The notes under the pieces were generated by a model. It did no database searches and was not told where the DNA came from. It worked only from the letters and a program-made list of their open reading frames with translations. A program made the translations under genes and the position numbers. Positions 58,897-64,000 of a stretch of 64,000 bases of DNA are shown in pieces. Where the stretch lies: NCBI RefSeq assembly GCF_023715465.1, contig NZ_JAMBOE010000015.1, positions 62,001 through 126,000 of the forward strand. The letters run 5' to 3'. The number at the start of each line of letters is the position of its first letter. Within the stretch, counting starts at the first letter, position 1. This DNA comes from Paenibacillus macerans. GTDB lineage: Bacteria > Bacillota > Bacilli > Paenibacillales > Paenibacillaceae.

Positions 58897-59793
58897 GTGC
58901 TGCGTATATTAGGTCTGGCAGAATCCACCTACTACGAGCGCCTCAAACGCACGAAACGGTCTACAGAGACTTCTAACAGCCCGGGAAGAGGCCGCCCTTG
59001 TCCAGGGTATTCCTTGACGCTGCAAGGTCGTAAAGTCAGCGACGAGCAGATCAAAGAGTGGCTACTAGAGCTCCTAGAAGGCGAAGAGCACATCTACGGT
59101 TACAAGCTGTTGGCTCAGTGTTTGCGCGACAAATACGACCTGGTCCTAGGAAAGTCAAAGGCCTACCGCCTCTGTAAAGAGCTAGGCATTCTTCAAAAGC
59201 AGAGAAAGCCCAAGTCTAAGCATCCACGAAGACTGGCTAGAAACCGTCTTGTCACCGGCCCAAACCAATTATGGCAGGCGGACATCAAGTACGGATATGT
59301 TCCCGGCCGCGATCGTTTCTTCTTCGTCTTTAGCATCATCGATGTGTTCGATCGCGTCATCGTCGCCTATTACAGAGGCTCTGTTTGCGAAGCGACACCT
59401 ATCTGTCAGGCCTTGGGGCGGGCCATCAGGAGCCGGTTGCAGCCCGGAGAGACCATGCCCGTGATCCGCACGGACAACGGCCCTCAATTCCTGAGCGTAC
59501 TGTTTGGCGATACTTGCGAAAGCTGGGAGATGCTCCATGAGCGAATCCCGCCAAAGACACCAAACATGAATGCATACATCGAGTCGTTCCACAGCTCGAT
59601 GGAACGCGACCTGCTCACCAAAGAATCGTTTGAGACCATGGAAGACGCGTATGCGGCTATTGACTGGTACATGGACTTCTACAACAACCGCAGAATGCAT
59701 GGGAGCTTGAAACGCAAAGCGCCCACGGTGTTCAGCGAATGGGTCAAGCAACTGAAGGAAGAAGATCAAGCCAAATTCCATAGAACGCTGTAA
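58897..59793 (+). CDS. IS3-family transposase OrfB (DDE integrase core)
   Basis: 298 residues as an independent frame from a GTG at 58897; in practice probably made as a frameshift fusion from orfA. The HTH_21-like N-terminus (LLELLEGEEHIYGYKLLAQC) is followed by the rve core with the DDE triad: Asp in LWQADIKYG, Asp in RTDNGPQF, and Glu in NAYIESFHSSMERD. The end contains DFYNNRRMHGSLKRKAP, typical of the family. It appears intact, so the element may be active. Confidence 0.93.
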   Translation: MLRILGLAESTYYERLKRTKRSTETSNSPGRGRPCPGYSLTLQGRKVSDEQIKEWLLELLEGEEHIYGYKLLAQCLRDKYDLVLGKSKAYRLCKELGILQKQRKPKSKHPRRLARNRLVTGPNQLWQADIKYGYVPGRDRFFFVFSIIDVFDRVIVAYYRGSVCEATPICQALGRAIRSRLQPGETMPVIRTDNGPQFLSVLFGDTCESWEMLHERIPPKTPNMNAYIESFHSSMERDLLTKESFETMEDAYAAIDWYMDFYNNRRMHGSLKRKAPTVFSEWVKQLKEEDQAKFHRTL

Positions 59794-59851
59794 TTTGTTG
59801 AAAAAGTGAGCAATCGTACGACACACATTATTTTGACGGTGTAGACTCCGG

Positions 59852-59863
59852 AATTAGGGGGCC
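59852..59863 (-). repeat. IS3 element right inverted repeat core
   Basis: AATTAGGGGGCC, the complement of the left core, preceded by GACTCC, which pairs with GGAGTC at the left. Confidence 0.8.
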
Positions 59864-59870
59864 GAGCCGC

Positions 59871-59929
59871 TTTTGCATTTGAACCACCGGTTTAGAGGAG
59901 TTTCGACAAAAACCGCCTGCACTTTTGCA
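59871..59929. repeat. Spaced array of TGCA-type dyads, right part
   Basis: The remainder of copy 3 (TTTTGCA, 59871-59877) and copy 4, TGCACTTTTGCA (59918-59929). With the IS removed, copy 4 lies 52 bp from copy 3. Confidence 0.75.
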
Positions 59930-59974
59930 TTTCGTGGGGGTTTTCCCGCTCTTCCTTATATCGCAACATAGCCC

Positions 59975-62900
59975 TTACACCCCGGTCCACACATCCTTGG
60001 CGTACCGCCCATCAGCGGTCAAGCCCTCCAGCCAAGCCTTCGCTGCATGCTCTCCGGTTCCCTGTACCTTCTGATAGGACTGGAGCAGGCGGGCTTCCAC
60101 ATCCGGCGCCATGCGGCTGCCGTCCCCGCAAATATACAGATGTCCGCCGCTCGCCAGCAAGGAAATCACTTCCTCGGCATTTTGCTCGATCAGGTCCTGA
60201 ACATACGTTTTCGGGACGCCTTCTTTCCGGGAAAACGCGGTATACAGCGAAACGATCCCGTCCCGCACATAACCTTCCAGCTCATCCCGGTAAATAAAGT
60301 CCGCCTCGTTCCGGCAGCCGAAAAACAACATGGCGCGGCCAAGTTGCCCCCCTTCCCGCTTCAGCGCCACACGCGCCTGAAGGAAACCGCGGAACGGCGC
60401 CAGCCCGGTTCCCGGCCCGACCATAACGATCGGCGTTCCGGGGTCATCCGGCAACCGGAACCCGGAAGCCGGCGTCCGGATAAACATCACGACGCGATCC
60501 CCCGGTGTGGATTCCGCCAAATAATTGGACGCAACCCCGCGGTATTCGCCCTGCCCGCTCCACGCCGGCCCGCAGACGACTCCCACGGTGATGCTTGCCG
60601 TTTCCGGAGAAATTTTCGGCGAGCTGGAGATCGAGTAATATCTCGGCTTGAGCGGAGGCAACAGTTCCATAAAGCGTTCGAACGGAATGTCGCACGCTTC
60701 GTATTTTTCCAGCAAATCGAGCATCGTGACATGGCGTTTGAGGACCTGCGCCGTATAGTTTTCTCCTTCCAGCAACTGCTCGAGCTCGCGTTTATGGGGC
60801 GGGCATCCCGTATAGGACGCCAGCTCGCGAATTTGCGCCCGGGTTGCCGGCTCCTGGAGCTCCACGCAATGTGCCAGAAGATCGCGCAGGTTCACCGGCC
60901 GGTCCAAAGGCAGATGGGCCGCGCTGAATCCGCTGGCCGTCATGATCACTTGATCGCTCCCGCTTAAACCGAACCGCTTCAGAATCCGGCCGATTTGAAC
61001 GCCGCTGTTTTCCGGGAGCATGCCCAGATGATCGCCTTCATCGTAGCCGAGCCCTTCCGGCAGGGACAACTCGATCTGCCGGGTGCTGCGTTCGCTGCCT
61101 GCGGCCTGCAGTTCCCGGTTCAGCGTTACCGCGGCAGACACCGCTTCGTAGGACTGCACCAGCGGCGAGTCCGCCAAATCGCTTACGAACCGGATGCTTA
61201 ACGTGCTCCGCTCCCTTTCGGCATTCGGATTCAAAGCGATTCCGAAAAAGTCCATCGCCTCGCCCCACATCCGCGACTCCCAAGCTTCGCGCTGCTGCTC
61301 GAAATCGCCGCTGGCGTCGGCTTCGCCGCGCGCCGAAAAACGTTTCGCCCCCTTGCGCTCCATTTGCTCGTCGATAAACTTCGGCACATGCTGGTACGTG
61401 CTCGCCCAGTTGCGGTCGCCGCAGCCAAACACCGTGTAATTGACGCCCGCAAGGCCCCCCGGCTCCACTTCCTCCAGCCATTCCACAAATTGTCTGGCAT
61501 TGGCCGGGGGTTTGCCGTTATACGAGGAGGCCACGATGATGACCGCCCCTTCTTTCGGCAGATTCCCGACGCGCTCGTTTAAAGGCTGAGTTTCGCTGCG
61601 GACCCCATGCAAGCGCGCTAGATCGGCCAGCTCCCGGGCGATTCCTTCCGCCGTTCCCATATCCGAACCGTAGAGAACGAGCAGCGGACGGTTGTTAACC
61701 CCCACTAGCGCCGCCGGACGGGGCGTTTCCGCTTGCTGCTTTTGAACCGGTCCTTTGCCGTCTTCCTTGACGGGAAGCACATTCCCCGTAAAGTTGCCCG
61801 AGTCCGGGCGCGGGCCTACCCGAATTGTGAAGCCGTCGGGCTTCAATGTTAAAGTCTGTTTGACTTTAAGCTGATAATTCGTATGATCGATGAGCTCAAA
61901 CCGCTGCAGAATCATCCCGAGGACAAGCGCCGCTTCGTGCAGGGCAAATTGCCGGCCGATGCAGGCCCGCTGTCCGTTCCCGAACGGTTTATAGGCATCG
62001 TGCGGGATTTTTTTCGGATCTTCGAACCGCTCCGGGCGGAATTGTTCGGCGTCCTCTCCCCAAGCCTCCTTGTCACGGTGCAGCTTCGGCAGGATGACCG
62101 CGACCGTTTCCCCCTTCATGATCGCATATTTGCCGCCGATCACCGTGTCCTCCTTGGCAAACAGACCGATTTGCGGAGCGGTTGGCCACAGGCGCAGCGA
62201 CTCGTCCAAAATCATGCGGATATAGTTCAGCTTCCGCACCTGCTCGTAGCTGGGGGCGGGATCCGTTAAAACTTGATCCACCTCTTCATAGGCTTTCTTC
62301 AGCACATCCGGATTTTTCAGCAGATAATAGATCGTAAACGATAGCAAGCCGCTTGTCGTTTCATGCCCGGCGATGAGGAAGGTGATGATCTGAAAACGGA
62401 TGTTTTCGTCATCCAGCAGCTCCCCGGTTTCCGGATCGGACGCGCTGAGCATCCGGGCGAGCAGATCGGTGCCGCCCTGCTCCCCGCTCGCCTTGCGTTC
62501 GGCAATGATGCGGTCGACCAGGGAAAACATCGATTGGATGTCGCGTTCGTATTGGCGTTTTTTCTTCACCATCCATTTGTTTTGGATCGGCAGCCGGCTC
62601 GAATAATGCATCGCTTCGTCGAGCGCGTTCACCAAGCTGACGATAAACGGATTCGGCGTTTCCCGGTAGAAGCTGTTGAACCGGTAATCGAATCCGCATG
62701 AACCGATCGTATCCAGCGTCAGCCTAGTCATATCCTCCGGTACTTTGATGCTGTCGCCGGGGTTCAGCCGGGCCCATTTTTGCACGAGCTGCAGGGCGAT
62801 ATCGACCATGCGTGCATGGTACCCCTTCATCGCCGCCTGACTGAAGGAAGGGATGAGAATATGATGCGCTTTGGCCCAATTCGGCTCCTTCGTCAGGCTC

Positions 62901-63169
62901 GTAAACAAGCCATCGCCGGCAAAATCGCGCACTTTCATTAAATGGCCGATGCTTTTGTCAAAACGCGATTCATCACACACCTCAGCTACAAGTTTATGCC
63001 CGGACACGGCGATAAAGGATCGACTGAATATCTCAAACCGGTAAATCGGTCCGAACTCGTCGGCCAGTTTGGCAAAGGATAAGGTAGGCAAATCTTTATC
63101 GATCAAAGGCAGGTTGCCGAGCGCCCCATATTTTTTGGGCTGAGGAATCGGTTCTAGTTGCTGATCCAT
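59975..63169 (-). CDS. Self-sufficient cytochrome P450-reductase fusion (CYP102 type)
   Basis: 1064 residues, BM3 layout. The heme domain (about 1-470) has the I-helix AGHETTSG, ESLR and the heme loop FGNGQRACIGRQFALHEA with the Cys ligand. An FMN domain follows (LLVLYGSDMGTAEGIARELA), then FAD (PRYYSISSSP, VGVVCGPAW) and NADPH (MVGPGTGLAPFRGFLQAR, YICGD) domains, ending DVWTGV. Such enzymes hydroxylate fatty acids using NADPH. In BM3 numbering Phe87 corresponds to the DGLFTS position here. An ATG at 63169 follows AAAAGGAG at long spacing. Confidence 0.96.
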   Translation of the reverse strand: MDQQLEPIPQPKKYGALGNLPLIDKDLPTLSFAKLADEFGPIYRFEIFSRSFIAVSGHKLVAEVCDESRFDKSIGHLMKVRDFAGDGLFTSLTKEPNWAKAHHILIPSFSQAAMKGYHARMVDIALQLVQKWARLNPGDSIKVPEDMTRLTLDTIGSCGFDYRFNSFYRETPNPFIVSLVNALDEAMHYSSRLPIQNKWMVKKKRQYERDIQSMFSLVDRIIAERKASGEQGGTDLLARMLSASDPETGELLDDENIRFQIITFLIAGHETTSGLLSFTIYYLLKNPDVLKKAYEEVDQVLTDPAPSYEQVRKLNYIRMILDESLRLWPTAPQIGLFAKEDTVIGGKYAIMKGETVAVILPKLHRDKEAWGEDAEQFRPERFEDPKKIPHDAYKPFGNGQRACIGRQFALHEAALVLGMILQRFELIDHTNYQLKVKQTLTLKPDGFTIRVGPRPDSGNFTGNVLPVKEDGKGPVQKQQAETPRPAALVGVNNRPLLVLYGSDMGTAEGIARELADLARLHGVRSETQPLNERVGNLPKEGAVIIVASSYNGKPPANARQFVEWLEEVEPGGLAGVNYTVFGCGDRNWASTYQHVPKFIDEQMERKGAKRFSARGEADASGDFEQQREAWESRMWGEAMDFFGIALNPNAERERSTLSIRFVSDLADSPLVQSYEAVSAAVTLNRELQAAGSERSTRQIELSLPEGLGYDEGDHLGMLPENSGVQIGRILKRFGLSGSDQVIMTASGFSAAHLPLDRPVNLRDLLAHCVELQEPATRAQIRELASYTGCPPHKRELEQLLEGENYTAQVLKRHVTMLDLLEKYEACDIPFERFMELLPPLKPRYYSISSSPKISPETASITVGVVCGPAWSGQGEYRGVASNYLAESTPGDRVVMFIRTPASGFRLPDDPGTPIVMVGPGTGLAPFRGFLQARVALKREGGQLGRAMLFFGCRNEADFIYRDELEGYVRDGIVSLYTAFSRKEGVPKTYVQDLIEQNAEEVISLLASGGHLYICGDGSRMAPDVEARLLQSYQKVQGTGEHAAKAWLEGLTADGRYAKDVWTGV

Positions 63170-63223
63170 CGGGAACGAACACTCCTTTTTGCTTTAGGAT
63201 TGCCGGAAACGATTCATTTTGAA

Positions 63224-63240
63224 CAACCTCTTTTAGGTTG
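63224..63240. promoter_or_regulatory. Candidate operator (CAACCT-N5-AGGTTG) before the P450 gene
   Basis: A 6-bp inverted repeat with a 5-bp spacer directly downstream of the predicted -10, the classic position for a repressor. CYP102 genes in other bacilli are controlled by TetR-type repressors such as Bm3R1; no such gene is seen here, and the neighbour is a MocR-like protein. Confidence 0.5.
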
Positions 63241-63268
63241 ATAAATTTCCCATTTTATTATTCAGCAA
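63240..63268 (-). promoter_or_regulatory. Possible P450 promoter
   Basis: Reverse strand TTGCTG (63263-63268), a 17-bp spacer and TTTATC (63240-63245). The -10 is weak, as expected for a regulated promoter. Confidence 0.35.
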
Positions 63269-63305
63269 GAACGATGTCCTATAGAGAATATTCCGTCCCC
63301 AGTCC

Positions 63306-64000
63306 CTACCTTCCGTACGCCCTCGCGGCTTCCTCCACAATCGCCCTGACGCCTTTATCGATTTGCGCAAGCGGCACCCTTGAAATGCTGATCCGCAAAA
63401 ATTTCTCCCTCGCCAGATAGTCCGCCAAATAAAACGCTTTGCCGGGCAGCACCAGGATACTTCTGGTCAACAGCCGCTCCGTCAAACGTTCCAAATTGAC
63501 CTGCTGGGGCAGTTGCAGTTGGGCGAACATGCCCGAGGTGACGTCCGGAACCTGGGCCAGTCCCGTTTCGGCATGCCGCCTGACCGCCTCCAACAACGTG
63601 TGAATCCGTTCGGAGTACCGGTCGTATAAGGTTTGCTTGTGGCGTTCGTACATTCCGTTTTTGATATACACCTCCAGCGCGGCTTGGGACAACAGAGAGG
63701 TGTCGCTGTAATTTTTATAGGCTCGGAACCGTTCCAGAAGTTCGGCCGGCAGCACTGCGACGCCCAAGCGCAGCCCGGGAAATACGACCTTGGAAAAGCT
63801 TTTCAAATAAACGACGCGTGAGGCGCTGTCGTACGCATGGATCGGGTGATACCCCCGCTCATCTCCCAGATCGGCCATATAGTCGTCCTCAACGACGTAC
63901 ACGTCGTATTTTTCGGCCAACTTGGCGATGGTCTTTCTTTGTTCCGTACTTAACGTAGTCCCCAGCGGGTTGTGATTGCGGGACATGGTGTAGAAAAATT
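63306..64000 (-). CDS. MocR-like GntR/aminotransferase regulator, C-terminal fragment
   Basis: About 231 residues of a fold-type I aminotransferase domain; the frame continues past the window edge upstream. It reads FYTMSRNHNPLGTTLSTEQR, then VYVVEDDYMADLG, the PLP lysine in YLKSFSKVVFPGLRLG, and a C-terminal domain ending EEAARAYGR. This order is typical of MocR/PdxR regulators, whose winged helix would lie upstream. A stand-alone aminotransferase is possible. It reads toward the P450 gene on the same strand, 136 bp away. Confidence 0.85.
   Translation of the reverse strand, partial: FFYTMSRNHNPLGTTLSTEQRKTIAKLAEKYDVYVVEDDYMADLGDERGYHPIHAYDSASRVVYLKSFSKVVFPGLRLGVAVLPAELLERFRAYKNYSDTSLLSQAALEVYIKNGMYERHKQTLYDRYSERIHTLLEAVRRHAETGLAQVPDVTSGMFAQLQLPQQVNLERLTERLLTRSILVLPGKAFYLADYLAREKFLRISISRVPLAQIDKGVRAIVEEAARAYGR

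Larger units (their letters stand above)
58458..59870 (+). mobile_element. IS3-family insertion sequence (about 1.41 kb)
   Basis: The element carries orfA and orfB with a likely -1 frameshift and inner inverted repeats GGCCCCCTAATT (58464-58475) and AATTAGGGGGCC (59852-59863). TTT occurs at both borders (58455-58457 and 59871-59873), consistent with a 3-bp target duplication. Removing the element and one TTT rebuilds TGCACTTTTGCA, identical to the intact copy at 59918-59929. The outer six or seven bases do not match well as inverted repeats, so exact ends are inferred from the rebuilt target. Confidence 0.8.

Noticed and set aside
58464..59863. IS element ending exactly at the GGCCCCCTAATT repeats
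   Set aside because: The flanks there (CAC and GAG) are not a target duplication, while slightly wider ends give TTT on both sides and rebuild the array copy.

Overview
The window looks like chromosome from a spore-forming, low- to mid-GC Firmicute of the Paenibacillaceae (Paenibacillus or a close relative). Signs are Bacillus-type synteny (lexA opposite a LysM yneA with a DUF896 gene beyond; hflX-ynbB-glnR-glnA; mutS-mutL and miaA-hfq; cotE near mutS), sporulation genes (cotE, spoVK), GGAGG ribosome sites with frequent TTG and GTG starts, and roughly 50-55% GC. Coordinates come from reading the sequence; no database search was possible.

Layout. 1-5.4 kb: the 5' end of pdhA, an esterase, a TRIC-type membrane protein, thiN, an NlpC/P60 hydrolase, a response regulator with a degenerate receiver, and a ThiF/MoeB-like E1 enzyme. 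5.4-16.2 kb: a ten-gene minus-strand operon for a highly diverged Tad/Flp-like pilus or secretion machine. It starts with a Ser/Thr kinase fused to a TadZ/CpaE-like domain, followed by CpaB/SAF, two degenerate P-loop proteins, a membrane-anchored TadA-type ATPase, a fused TadB-TadC platform and four small pilin-like proteins. A clear promoter and a terminator-like leader hairpin precede it. 16.2-27.1 kb: housekeeping and repair genes (a cREC-RlmM-like fusion, nfo, an Fpg paralogue, rnz, metH, HAD hydrolases). 27.1-34.7 kb: the SOS (yneA/lexA) and nitrogen (glnRA) control regions, ynbB, hflX, spoVK. 34.8-48.5 kb: ntdP, a class A PBP, hfq, miaA, an RsmJ-like methyltransferase, mutL, mutS, an amidoligase-family gene and cotE. 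48.6-54.5 kb: an aromatic-acid exporter-like protein, an ABC importer and an M32 carboxypeptidase. 54.6-58.3 kb: plus-strand HesB-like protein, beta-carbonic anhydrase, PatB-type C-S lyase, AraC regulator and VOC protein. 58.5-59.9 kb: an IS3-family element. 60-64 kb: a CYP102-type P450-reductase fusion and a truncated MocR-like regulator.

Two things stand out. The first is the pilus-like operon headed by a kinase-TadZ fusion and lacking a visible prepilin peptidase. The second is a set of three intergenic arrays (about 28.87, 52.70 and 58.34 kb). Each has four copies of a short core, and the core differs between arrays, but copy spacing is nearly the same: 51/71/51, 52/62/53 and 51/61/52 bp. 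These are close to whole numbers of helical turns. The third array only shows this pattern after the IS3 element and its TTT target duplication are removed in silico, which also reconstructs the insertion site.
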